From: Agelaius tricolor
Taxonomy: Eukaryota; Chordata; Aves; Passeriformes; Icteridae
DNA length: 64,000 nucleotides
Direction: 5' to 3'
Assembly (NCBI GenBank): GCA_023055355.1
Contig: JALJCS010000002.1
Span: 8,332,001-8,396,000, forward strand
A program made the translations under genes and the position numbers. Positions 14,601 to 25,083 of this stretch are shown one piece after another. Each line of letters begins with the position of its first letter. Within the stretch, counting starts at the first letter, position 1. Below the pieces are notes generated by a model. That model did not search any database and was not told the DNA's origin. It saw only the letters and a program-made list of their open reading frames with translations.

Positions 14601-17600
14601 ACCTGTGTGCTTTTCAACCCAGCCTTCCTGCTGTTCAACTTAGCCACTGAAACCTCCCCAAGTGGAAAAAAATTGCAAAACAGTTAAAGAGACACACATG
14701 GCTTCCTAATTTCATGCAGCAGAACAGAAAGAAGGGCTAAGAAGTGGTTCACTGCCTGATCTGACATAATTCCATGGCCTCTGTCACTGCCTTGCAAAAG
14801 GCTAGGACTTCAAGAGAATAGGGAGTTCTTTTCCCCTTAATTCTCTCTAATATTTCCCTATATTCTCTTTGTCTGTTTTATGCTTGTTCCAAGCCTAAGA
14901 GAGCCCAGGTGCCTGTTACATACCCACTTAAGGGGCTCAGCAACAGAATTTCAACAATTAGAGCTTCATGTTAAATCTAAAGAAATAATTTACAGCAGTA
15001 AACAGACATGACTTTTTTTTTTTTTCATTTCCTTACACTTCGATTCATTTTTCCCACACCCAGGCTTTATGCCAGCCCCCTTTTGTGCACCACCACCTGG
15101 GCAGAACTCTTCCCAGGGTAAGCAGTGGATAGCAGCAGCTCATCAGCTGCTGAGCCCTGCCCAAGGGGTGAAGAGGAGAGCATCGTGGGGGGAAATATGT
15201 TTTAATGCAGTTTTTTGTCCCAATTTAAAATATATGCCACTTCTTTCCCACCTTCAAAAAGTGCTATTTATTTAAAGGTAGTCAGCAGGCATCAGTGGGC
15301 TCTTGGGGCTGAGACACCATACTGGGAAATACCAAGCTGCCCTTTTTCGCTCCCCTCAGCCTGTGATTTGGGTGGGTCAAGGTGTTGCAGAGATGCAGTG
15401 TACCTCTGATCAGTTATGTCACCTGTAAAACTCACTTGTTTCCCATCATTCTGCATATCAGGAACTGCAGTTCATGAGAACAGGCCAATTTTGCCCTTAC
15501 GGTGCTTCTATAAGTTCAGAGTAATTTTGTTTGCTTCAGTAGGTTTATTTGCTCTTTGTCCTTGTGAAACAATGTAAACTACAGTGTTGTGTATCTGCTG
15601 TAGGCACGAGAATGAGAACGGTCTTCTTGTTGCCGTAGTTAGGAATGTTCTCTGTTGCAGCCTAACATGCCTTTTAATCCTGGAAGAAACAGAATGTTGT
15701 TTTTTCCCCCCGCTATATTTAGGAAAGCAGAATTTAATGAACCACAGGGCTGGATATTTTGTAAAGTACATGCACATTCAGCTCTTTTTTCTTGTTTAGG
15801 GACATGCCATTGGCATGGAAAAGGCCCAAGTAATTGCTTTTGGATGAGCATGGTCTTCAGAAAGAACAGAACAAACTTTCTGCTCAGTTGTCTTTGTTTT
15901 GCAGTACTGAAAGTTTGAAGGCTCATTACACGTTTCACCAGAGCCAAGGCTGGTCCCTGTTAGCTGCTCTGCACGGACTAAGTGGTTAACAATGTTTTGA
16001 GAATGTTGTTGGGCTAGATAGTTTGTGGGAACACCATCTGTTTCCTTTAACACGTAAACAAGGAAAATTGCTGGTTTGAAATGCAGGATTATTTTTTTAT
16101 ACTTGGGTGACCACAGGCATTCTTAAAAGAGAAGAGGTAAAAGGGAAAATAATCCTTATGAGGTATGAAGTGCAATGGCATTTGTTAGAAAATAAATTTG
16201 TGAGTGTCAGATGGGGCTGCTACCTCTGTTCTAGAAGTGGCTAATGTAGAACGTTTCCTTTGCAGTCACCTCCTTCCTTCTGAATCCATCTTCAAAAGTA
16301 AACTACCATCAAAAATAAAACCATAAAAAATTGTTCAACAATGCATTGGAAGGGCTGAGCATCCCATTCAGAAGCAGCAAGTTAATTTAATATATTTATG
16401 GGTAGATATCCAAATTCAAAAGTTACTTCTAAATATCCAAAATCAAAAGTTACAGAAGTTACTTCTGTTTCTTCCTCAGGCAGAAGAAGCAGCACAACCC
16501 CATGTCCTGATGACCCATGTGAGAAAGAACAAATGCCCCACATTTTTCCTTTGTCAAGTAATGGGGGCATTCTTTTAATTACTGTTACAAAATGTTTACT
16601 CAAGATAAGCTTTGGTGATGAGCTTCTTCTGTTCTGAATTGACCAGGAATAAGCAGTCCAGCTTAAGGAAAAGCATTGGAATGAAAGAGGGGTGGAGTTA
16701 CAACAGGAAATATTCTTGTACTCAGTACAGACCAGATTATCATCTGCAGGAGACTTTGCTGTGAAATTGCTCATAACATGTTGTTACTGGATAATGATCC
16801 TCCACACAGGAAAATATACCCAAGTGACTGGGAGAAAAAAGCTGTCTTTCGTGTTATCAGCAAACCTTGGTTGTTGCTGGGTATCTTAAAATCATATTTT
16901 CTGCTTTTCATATGACTTTTTTGAAAGCCTAAAGAGGAGCAGACATAAAAGCATCTCATGCATTTTTATTTGGAAAATAAATGCCACCATAAGTGGAGTG
17001 CACTGCTAACCACAGCCCTGCAGACACCTCAGGTCCTCTGTCCACAGTTGCACTTGCAGGCAGACTTTACTCATGAATACGCAGAATCAAGCATTTTGCA
17101 CTTTAACCTCTCACTTTCTTTGACAGCAGTTAGACACACCCAGAGCACATTTTTGTTTCAACCAAATTAAGGAGTGACACTGCTTGACCACTGCTTCAGG
17201 TCTGGGAAAGAGCAAAAGTGCCTAGATGATATAAAAAGTCCTGCAGTGCTGAGTGAAACTGGTTTCCTTTGTGTGGTCTACGTAGCTTTAGTGTAGCTTT
17301 TTAGGATTGTATCAGCACAGTAAATAAAACCAGCACCCTTGTAGTACTGTAAATATTTCATATGGCATCTGGTATGTCAGGATTTTTTGAAAAGTGGGAA
17401 AGGCCTCTAAAGATGGGCTACCAGAGTAATTGCAGCTGCATGAAATTCCTGTGTGCAGAGTGAAGGAGAATTTCTCAGTAAGTACTGGGCATGAGTAAGC
17501 TTCTCTTCCATGCATGTTCCAGGCTCCATGGTGCAAAGATATCATCTGTTTTGTGACCAGGGATTCTTGTTACAAAAGCAAAATACCATGTTTAGCTATG

Positions 17601-20600
17601 AGAAGAACAAGTGGTTTTACTTCTGTGTGCTTAGGGACATGGCTTGGTGGTGGTCTTGGCAGTGCTAGGTTTATGGTTGGACCACTGATCCTAAAGGTCT
17701 TTTCCAGCCTTCTGTGATTCTATGCCTTATTGCCTGTGCTGCTTGGATCAACTCCCTTTTTTATATTAGAGGCCTGTGACTTTGTTCATGGAGATCAATT
17801 CTTTGAGCAAGAAGAGTGGTGGTGTCTTCTATCACAGAATCACAGAATGAACTAGGTTGGAAAAGACCTATGAGATCTTCAAGTCCAACCTGTGACCTAA
17901 CACCTCCTCATCAACTAAACCATGGCACTGAGTGCCACATCCAGTCTTTTTTTAAAAATGTCCAGGGACAGTGATTCCACCACCTCCTTGGGCAGACCAG
18001 TGCCCAGTCACTCTTTCAGTGAAGAATTTTTTTCTAGCATCTAATCTAAACTTCCCCTGGCACAGCTTAAGATTGTGTCCTCTTGTTCTGTCAGTCATTG
18101 CCTGGGAGAAGAGATCAGCCCCCAGCTGCCTACAACCACCTTTCAGGGAACTTTAGAGAGTGATAAGGTCTCCCCTGAGCCTCCTTTTATCCTGAAGCAG
18201 TTCAGTCATTCAGCTTCTGGTATGGAACAAAACTGAACAAGTGGGTATAAAACTTTCACACTGAGCAACCAATATCTGTCTTATTGGAGCCTGTCACATC
18301 CTGAGTCCTGCATTGTCCCTCTAGGCAGCAAGCAGCAGGTGAAGCAGAGCCAGACTGCAGCAGTGCACCGTTCCTCCTGCTTCCAGCGCTGCGTGGGGCC
18401 TCTGGCTGCCTGCCATGAATACCCTGTTGTTTCTTTTCTCTGGGATGGTCAAGCAGTTTCCCAGCATATTAGCAAGCAGCCTAATGCCACTGTGTTCACA
18501 GCAGCAGAAGAGCTGGTGGAGATGGGCTACCCAGGAAACAGCCATTTGTTTTTACTGTACATTGTCAGTGCTCCCAGAGGATCGCTTTAACACACTGAAT
18601 GACTCATTGAAGCAACTCCATGGTTGTAATTTTGTAGCCCTTGGAAGGAACCTTTAAGTAAACATGACTTAAAACCAAATCCTTCTGTTCTTGACTTGGG
18701 TAGAAAGCATTTGGCAGTACACAGCTGGGGGGGGGAAAGGATGCAAAATGTATATGGCAAACTATTCTAGTCTGGTCACTAACCCTCACTGGCAGAAAAA
18801 GCATGAAGAGGTGATGTTGATACAAGTTAGAATTTTCTCTGGCAAACAGAATAATCCCAGTACTACATGAGAGTGGCCTGGGAGGGATACTGTCTGGAGT
18901 GACCCATTATGGGAAGCTTCCAGTAACTTCAGAAAGAACTTCCTTTAAAGTTTTTGCCCATAGATAACTTTTTCAATGCAGTAGGTGACTCTTGTGGAAC
19001 AAAAACAGCCTGTCATAAATGCAATATTTTTAGATTCTTTTTTTAAAAAACTCCTGTGTACGTAAGCCCTATTAGCCCCATGCCCAATTGAGCAGTTCTC
19101 TCATGCAGCACTCTGGAGACTCTATCACTTCCAGTTCCTGTCTTCTGATGGTAGTTCAAGGAAAAGCACTTGCAAAAGCCATAGTCTTCCCCTGCCTGCC
19201 AGGTGTGAGTGTTCCTCCTTCCCCCAAGGCCCACAGAGTCAGGGCAGGGGCTGGTGCTGCCTTGGGCTGCTCACTGAATCAGACCTGTCCTTGTGCTGGC
19301 AAGGCACCCACCCAAGGAGGAATCCAGTGGTTGTTTCATGGGACAGGGACAGAGACTGCACAGCCAAATCTGGGCAGCAAGTGAAAAGAAGGAAAGCCTG
19401 TGTTGTTAACATAGCAGAGAAGCGGTAGGAGGTTAACATGAGGGACTTCCCCTGCAGACCTCAGTCAAGACAAACTCACTGTGAAATCTGTCCAGGATGC
19501 AAGGATTCCTTACAGCAAACACTGCCACAGGATCCTTACTGAGTGTTTGGGTAGAAATGCTGTTGGTATGTCTCACATACATTTCTAAGGAGAGTTAGGT
19601 AGCTCTGGTGTAAAGTTTTCCCCAGCCGAGTACAAAGCCACATCTTATACAAGCCTATGTAATTTATCATGTTGTGCCTTTGAGTTACAGTATTTATATT
19701 TTTTTTCTTAGAGCTAAATAGCACCAGCAGAAGTTCAGATGTCAGCATTTCCACTATAAACCCAGTTCTCTTTTGGGGTTAGGTAACATTTATTTTATAC
19801 CACACTGTACTGAAATTCTGTTGTGCAGATGCTGTCCAAGACTTAAGGCATTTATTTTTCACCAGATTTTATTTGTAGTTATTATGGTAGTTAATGGTTT
19901 ACAAAATGTCAGAAAATGTAAATTCTAAGCTTTCTTGTTTTTCAGAGGCTGTTATTGCATTATATACTTCAAGAAGGGCTTGACATTTCCCATCTCTTAG
20001 CCACTAACATGAAAAAACCAAGCAGAGACAGCAAAATTGAATGTCCTGCTTTGGAAAGTTTAAGCATGGCATTTTTATGTGAAGAACTTCCAAAGCCTCA
20101 ACTCACACTCAGTTCTCCAGGATGTTGTGCTATGGAGCACAGTAACACATGGAGTCCTGCTGGAGTAGCTGGGAAATACCTCTACAGCAAAGGTGTAGAC
20201 TCCCAGAGACTAAACACAGTATTTTAAGCCTCTGAGAAGGAGTGGGGACACTCACACCTAGTAGAATCAGCCTTGATCTCAGCAAGTGGGTGGTGCAGCC
20301 ATCACCTCGTGTGGTCTGTGCTAATGGGAGGTCAGTGGGAAGAAAGGACAGAGCTCTCAGACCTGCACAGAATCTGTGCTTGGCAAGTAGAAGACAGTGT
20401 AGAGCACTAGCAAACAGTCATGTCAGGGCTGGTCTGGAAAGAAAAAATGGTGCATTTGCGGCTACTAACACTCATTTAAAGTGTTCGGCTCTCAGAAGGG
20501 TATGCAGACTGGTGTTACTAACATTGCCAATGATGCATGAATGTTAACAGGATTGGATTGTTACAGAGAGAACATCCTCAGAGATTTAATGTTTCCTCTT

Positions 20601-23600
20601 TTTGCTTTACCCACAGGTTATAACACCAGTCAGGTCAGGACAAGGTTATGTTTATGAATTCCCTTCTAAGCACCAGAAGGATGCCTACGATATCCCCCCT
20701 GTTCGCCCTCTCCAAGGGGTAAGTACCAATAAAAGTGCCAACAGGGCTGACAGAGCACAAAAGGTGATGAATTTTTACCAGACTTTTATAAGCAAGGCAA
20801 GTTCTCCCATTTCAGAGAGAAAATACGTTTTAATTAGATGCTGTGGCTTATTCACAGATCACAGACGTATTTCAAAGTTTTATTTGATGTTGACTAAGAT
20901 TTGGCAGCACACCAAATGCAAAAGTCCCATTTGTTCTCTCTGTTTTGATCAAAGAGTATATCTAAACAGAATAAACTTGCTGCCTGGGAACATTTTTTTG
21001 CCCTGTACTTTGTTGATTCATAGTTGACAGTAATTCACTCAGTAAGGGTAAAAATATCGCCCAGATGAACAGCTGCTATGCAGGGAGTTGTTTTCACCAC
21101 CTACTGACTGCACCATGTCACTGAGCTTGAACTATTATCTTTGTTCTGGAGAGCACCCTTAGCAGTGAGTGCCCAGGACCACAGGTTTGTAGAGTGGATG
21201 CTGGCAGGACCTGGAACTCAACCCCCCTGAATGTAAGGGTGTGATCAGTTCTGATCATATGTTCACCCCAAGACGTATCTGTAATAGACAGACCCTGATT
21301 TACCTCTCAAGAGAGAAGTCAGCCTTGACTTCATCTCTCCAGCCTGCTGTCCACACCATTGCCCAGAGGAGGCCTAGAAAAATGCATTTCCTCCTAACTG
21401 TCCAAAATTCTAGGCAAATCCAAGATGTTCTCTCATATAAAAAAAAAAAACCCTGAAGAACTCTGGTCATGTTCAAACTTTCTGAGAGGAAACACAGAAA
21501 AAAGAAAATTCATCTAATAGCAGAACTTTCCCTGAGATGACTTGTTTCTGTAATCAATTTATTCTTTCTTCAGATATATGACATTCCCCCCACTTCGGTT
21601 AAGGGGCCTGCACTTCCAGTTCCCATGGGAGAAGCAAAAGCCTTAGGAGTGTATGACATACCACCTGCCAAAGGGGTAAGCATTATTTTGTTTCCACAAG
21701 ATCCTGTATTTTCATGTCTGGACAAAGACATGTTATAACAAGAATTCATGTAGGATCCTGAAGGAGAAGGAGATTCAGTACTTCAAAAACTTCCTTAGGT
21801 TTTTAAATTGTTAAAACTGGTGAAGTGAAGCACTGCATCAAAATTAAGGTTATGAACTATAAATTGATAATTAGACCTACATTATCTTTGTGGCAGCATG
21901 CTGCCTTTTTGGATTTTGCTGCTTGTGGGAATTTGCATCGAGATGAGTGATAAAAGTGAGATATTAAAACTGACTCTCAGTCAAACTTAAGTGTCTGACT
22001 CTTTGAAAGTCAGTAGCAGATCTTCCATCCCAAATGGAAGATGGTAAATATTTCGCTATTCTAGTCAAAGGTTTCATGTTTTGTTTTCTGTGATACAGGT
22101 CTATGCTGCACCTCCATCTGCATGCCAAGATGATACAGCCCTGAGGGAAAACTTGCAGGATTTTTCATCTTCAGTAGGCCACAGTGTAAGACCAGAAGGA
22201 GTATATGATATTCCTCCTCCCACTACCAAAGCAACTGGAAAAGAACTTAATAGATTTTCTCCTGAGAGCCTATTATTGCCAGGTGGAATGCCGCAGACAC
22301 AGAGTGTTTATGACATCCCTACAAACCATCAAAACCATTTTCTTGGACAGCAAATTGCACCTGAAAAAGATGTTTATGATACCCCGAGGGGAGTTGCATT
22401 CCCAGGACAACAGACAGGACTCAGTGAAAATCCCATTGCAGAAGGAAGAGAAGGTGTCTATGATGTGCCACCACCAGTCCTCCAAGACAATAAAGGCTTA
22501 CAGGATGTGACTGATGGGATGAATAGGTTGTCCTTCTCCAGCACAGGAAGCACGAGGAGTAACATGTCCACATCGTCAACGACATCAAAAGACTCTTCTC
22601 ATTCAGCATCAACTGCACAGGACAAAAGATTAATCCTTGATCCAGACACTGCCATAGAGAGGCTTTATCGCCTCCAGCAGATGGTGGAGGCAGCTGTCAA
22701 TCACCTCACAGCCTTCATCGCACCAGACTGGCGGTCCTATGGATATATGGAGAAACACATCAATGAAATTCACGCTGCTGTGGATAAGGTAGAGCAGTCG
22801 CTGTTTGAGTACCTCCAGTTTGCCAAAGGATCAGCAGCCAATGCTTCCTGCCTGCCTGAGTTCAGCCTCCTCAACAAAATGCGGAGGGAGGTGCAAAGGC
22901 TGGAGGACTCTCACCAGATCCTTACCCAAACCAGTCATGACTTGAACAGCTACAGCTGGTCTTTGAATGTCCTAGCTGTCAACAGAGTGCAGAGCAAGTG
23001 CGATGACCTGGATCGGTTCGTTATGGTGGCAAGGACGGTCCCGGACGATGCCAAGCAGCTGACCACCACCATCAGTGTCAACGCTGAGCTGCTCTTCAGA
23101 CAGGCACTGGGCAGTTCCCGTGTCAAAACCATGGCAGAGAACATAATGAACGCTCCTGACTGTGTGTATGACAGTCCTCAGATGCAGCGGCATGGAGAAA
23201 AGGCACAGAACCACTGCAGCTCCCTTCCCCCACTCCTGGGTAAATGCCAGCACCCTTACGGTGCCACCAGTGAAGGTTCAGAAAAGAGCTGGATGGATGA
23301 CTATGATTATGTTCACCTGCAGGTAGGTAAACCCAACACCTTGTTCTGCATGTAGAAATTGTTTGTGGTTTTTCTGGAAGCTTCTTGTGGGAAAGCAGCA
23401 ATTGATTGCCATGCTAATGTGTATTCAAGATTTCTGATAATTTCACCAGGATGATTACTTACTGTCAAAGAGGACTGTTGGATTTCTAATAGTGACAGCC
23501 TTTTGCTCTGCCACACTATCCTTTCATTTTCTGTACTCTTAGTGGGGCACTGCCAGTGAAAAAGCCAATACAAAGCAGCCTCTTTCTTGACCTGTGAGCT

Positions 23601-25083
23601 GCCATTTAGCTCAGAAGCAGTTTTGATTTAACACAGTCTCTTATGTTATACAAAACAGGGGAAAGAAGAGTTTGAAAGGCAACAGAAGGAGCTTCTGGAG
23701 AAAGAAAATATCATCAAGCAGAGCAAAATGGAGCTAGAGCACCATCAGGTATGTTCTCCCAGGTGTATAATTGCCCTAAAATGCAGCATTCCTCCCACAT
23801 AGGGAGCACTGGTCAAATAGAGCAGGAGGGGCCCTGCCCTTAGCAGCATGCAAAGGATACAGATAATAAAAAGCAAAGAGTTTAAAAACTCTAAAATTTC
23901 ACCACAGAAGAGAAATGAGCTTCTGTGATGTCTCACAGCAGGTCAGTCACAAAGCCAGCTTGAGACCTAGGCTTTTCTGACCTGCCATCCAGGGCCTTAA
24001 TCACTGGACCATACTGAATTCATGTGCCATCTTCACATCTGCTCAGTGAACATCAATACCATCAGCTTAAATGTTGTGCTGAACATCACTTTTAGTGCTA
24101 AGAAAAGTAGGTTCACAAGATCAAGGGCTGTCACTTTTCCCTCATATTAATTCTTCAGTATGTTGTTGCCATGTTGTATGGCAGAAAATTGTACAAGCAG
24201 TGAGGAGGTGAGATTTAAAGGGTTTTCATATCAAAATCCCACAGAGATGACAGCTTTTTAAAGATTGTGTAGGAGTCATTGCCACTTGGATCCATCTCTC
24301 TCACTTGTGATTTCAGAATACTCCAAATGAGCAACAGCCTGTAAATTCAGGAGTTGGTGTTGTTGGGGTTTTTTAATGCAAATGAGGTATTTTAGATGTT
24401 TCTCCCTTCTGAACTCTGCATATTTGGATTTATGGTAACCAAAGCACTTGTTCCTAGAAAATATACTGTTACTTTTTACTTAGCATAAGGTAGGATACCC
24501 AAGGATGTCCTGAGGCACAAAGTGAAATTGTAATACATAACAGCATCGTAGCAGAGTACTTGCTGATGGGAGCTTTCGTTTTTCCTTTCAGATCAATCAG
24601 TTTCAGCGTCTGGAGCAAGAGATCACAAAACCAGTGGAGAACGACATCTCCAAATGGAAGCCCCCGCAGGCCCTGCAGACCTCCCACGACAGCCGCCTGC
24701 TTCTGTTCTACTCCGACCAGTGTGAGACTCACTTCAACTCCCTCCTCAACGCCATCGATGCCTTCTTCAGTTGTGTCAACTCCTCCCAGCCCCCGCGGAT
24801 CTTCGTGGCACACAGCAAATTCATCATTCTGAGCGCGCACAAACTCGTGTTCATTGGGGACACGCTCGCGAGGCAGTTGACGACTCAGGACATGTGCAAC
24901 AGAGTGATGAACTCCAGCAACCAGCTGTGTGAACTGCTCAAGAGCGTTGTTCTGGCCACCAAGGCGGCTGCCTTGAGTTACCCCAACACTGCATCCCTGC
25001 AGAAGATGGTGGACCGAGTAACAGAGCTCTCTCATCACGCACAGTTGTTCAAACTCTCACTGGCCCAAATGGCGTCCTTATGA
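5176..25083 (+). CDS. NEDD9: NEDD9 (HEF1/CAS-L) CAS-family scaffold, coding region from exon 2 to stop
   Basis: Spliced coding region of six exons joined in phase 0, giving 816 residues; with the roughly four residues expected from the missing exon 1 this is about 820, against 834 in human. Visible order: SH3 domain (about residues 3-62), substrate domain with 14 YxxP motifs (about 85-565), serine-rich stretch and helical bundle (about 360-545), the Src-SH2 docking motif YDYVHL (617-622), and the CAS C-terminal helical domain (about 654-816). Family knowledge: NEDD9 has no enzymatic activity. It sits at focal adhesions, centrosomes and cilia, where its SH3 binds FAK/PYK2 and phosphorylated YxxP sites recruit CRK, driving migration and mitotic Aurora-A activation. 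No frameshift or internal stop is seen. The start codon lies upstream of the window; the ATG at 5182 corresponds to an internal Met in human. The closest alternatives, BCAR1 and EFS, fit the sequence less well. Confidence 0.98.
9341..9360 (+). promoter_or_regulatory. ZNF143/STAF-like motif inside NEDD9 intron 2
   Basis: GAACTACAGCTCCCA followed by caagg matches the ACTACA-N2-TCCCA core of the ZNF143 (SBS) motif. The same 15-mer occurs in reverse at the SMIM13 promoter. It sits far from any CpG island, so function is uncertain. Confidence 0.4.
16406..16453. repeat. Short imperfect tandem duplication (unit about 27 bp)
   Basis: The block starting ATATCCAAATTCAAAAGTTA recurs immediately after, with one substitution in the shared core (ATATCCAAAATCAAAAGTTA). 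A partial third echo (gttacttctg) follows. It is non-coding and lies in NEDD9 intron 2. Confidence 0.7.
17633..17726 (+). mobile_element. CR1 LINE 3' end fragment, plus orientation
   Basis: The sequence has the CR1 3' tail pattern: a GGTGG/CTTGG segment, gttggacca...gatcctaaaggtcttttccagcc, ending tctgtgattctatg. CR1 copies are nearly always truncated at the 5' end, which fits the short length. Confidence 0.85.
17831..18200 (-). mobile_element. CR1 LINE 3' part, minus orientation
   Basis: It begins with the reverse complement of the CR1 terminal repeat (atcacagaatcacagaat) and continues through tccaacctgtgacctaacacc, the cacctccttgggcagaccagt segment and ctgagcctccttttatcc, all standard landmarks of the CR1 ORF2 C-terminus and 3' UTR read backwards. 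It is decayed and holds no intact frame. It faces the plus-oriented CR1 end about 105 bp to its left. Confidence 0.92.
20617..20718 (+). CDS. NEDD9: NEDD9 exon 3: substrate-domain cassette
   Basis: Acceptor acccacag and donor GGG|gtaagt bound exactly 102 nt (34 codons, phase 0/0). It encodes the segment beginning Val-Ile-Thr-Pro-Val-Arg, well conserved in human NEDD9, with tyrosine motifs YEFP and YDIP. It follows a 15.0-kb intron. The same length and phase as the next exon suggest a duplicated cassette. Confidence 0.97.
20719..22098 (+). other. NEDD9: NEDD9 introns 3 and 4
   Basis: Intron 3 (20719-21573) and intron 4 (21676-22098) flank the 102-nt exon 4. Both have consensus donors (gtaagt, gtaagc) and pyrimidine-rich acceptors. 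A 12-A run lies near 21439-21450. Nothing else is recognised in them. Confidence 0.9.
21574..21675 (+). CDS. NEDD9: NEDD9 exon 4: substrate-domain cassette
   Basis: A polypyrimidine tract ending ttcttcag and donor GGG|gtaagc bound exactly 102 nt (34 codons, phase 0/0). It carries two YDIPP motifs, one at the start and one near the end, separated by a Pro/Val-rich linker. YDIP is the preferred CRK SH2 docking form in CAS proteins. No long open frame is apparent at this exon, so it is easily missed by ORF scanning; it was found from its splice sites and homology. Confidence 0.96.
22099..23322 (+). CDS. NEDD9: NEDD9 exon 5: main substrate domain, serine-rich helical bundle, YDYVHL
   Basis: The largest coding exon: 408 codons between acceptor gatacag and donor CAG|gtaggt, phase 0/0. 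The first part holds YAAP, YDIP, YDIP, YDTP and YDVP. It then carries a Ser/Thr-rich run ([20 protein letters not shown]), typical of NEDD9, followed by an amphipathic four-helix serine-rich domain starting near [10 protein letters not shown]. After a YDSP comes an acidic [12 protein letters not shown] end, the bipartite Src docking site shared by CAS proteins. A DVTD tetrapeptide at 22504-22515 stands where human NEDD9 has a reported caspase site. Readthrough past the donor adds ten residues and stops near 23355. Confidence 0.98.
23323..23658 (+). other. NEDD9: NEDD9 intron 5
   Basis: A short intron (336 nt) with donor gtaggt and acceptor caaaacag. No repeats or other genes are seen. Confidence 0.9.
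23659..23748 (+). CDS. NEDD9: NEDD9 exon 6: charged coiled linker
   Basis: Acceptor aaaacag and donor CAG|gtatgt bound 90 nt (30 codons, phase 0/0). It encodes a Glu/Lys/Gln-rich helical segment beginning [17 protein letters not shown], nearly identical to human, joining the Src docking motif to the C-terminal domain. It is found by splice sites and homology. Confidence 0.96.
23749..24591 (+). other. NEDD9: NEDD9 intron 6
   Basis: An 843-nt intron with donor gtatgt and acceptor cctttcag. It contains a MIR-like SINE remnant on the minus strand around 23930-24020, described separately. Confidence 0.9.
23930..24020 (-). mobile_element. MIR-like SINE remnant in NEDD9 intron 6
   Basis: Reads tcacagcaggtcagtcacaaagcc, then gagacctaggcttttctgacctgcc, then ggccttaatcactggaccata. 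This order is the reverse complement of a MIR/CORE-SINE: the core on the left and the tRNA-derived head on the right. It is ancient and diverged. Confidence 0.6.
24592..25083 (+). CDS. NEDD9: NEDD9 exon 7: CAS-family C-terminal domain and stop
   Basis: Acceptor cctttcag; 163 codons then TGA at 25081-25083. The product carries landmarks [53 protein letters not shown] and [13 protein letters not shown], the conserved C-terminal four-helix (FAT-like) domain of CAS proteins. Family knowledge: this domain helps focal-adhesion targeting and binds partners such as BCAR3/NSP proteins. The exon is GC-rich relative to flanking intron. A long antisense open frame across it is a codon-bias shadow, not a gene. 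Confidence 0.98.
   Translation: MNQFQRLEQEITKPVENDISKWKPPQALQTSHDSRLLLFYSDQCETHFNSLLNAIDAFFSCVNSSQPPRIFVAHSKFIILSAHKLVFIGDTLARQLTTQDMCNRVMNSSNQLCELLKSVVLATKAAALSYPNTASLQKMVDRVTELSHHAQLFKLSLAQMASL

Larger units (their letters stand above)
5617..20616 (+). other. NEDD9: NEDD9 intron 2 (15.0 kb)
   Basis: Bounded by gtgtgt and ccacag. It contains no credible exon. It holds CR1 remnants in opposite orientations (17633-17726 and 17831-18200), an orphan ZNF143-like motif at 9341-9356, a small tandem duplication at 16406-16453, and a G run near 18726-18734. The remainder is unremarkable AT-rich intron, and open frames up to 130 codons look like chance. Confidence 0.9.

Noticed and set aside
16382..16774. 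130-codon minus-strand frame in NEDD9 intron 2
   Set aside because: Part of it is the tandem duplication translated into a repeat; no known domain.
24469..25038. 189-codon open frame antisense to NEDD9 exon 7
   Set aside because: It mirrors the GC-rich coding exon and has no domain, promoter or splice logic of its own.
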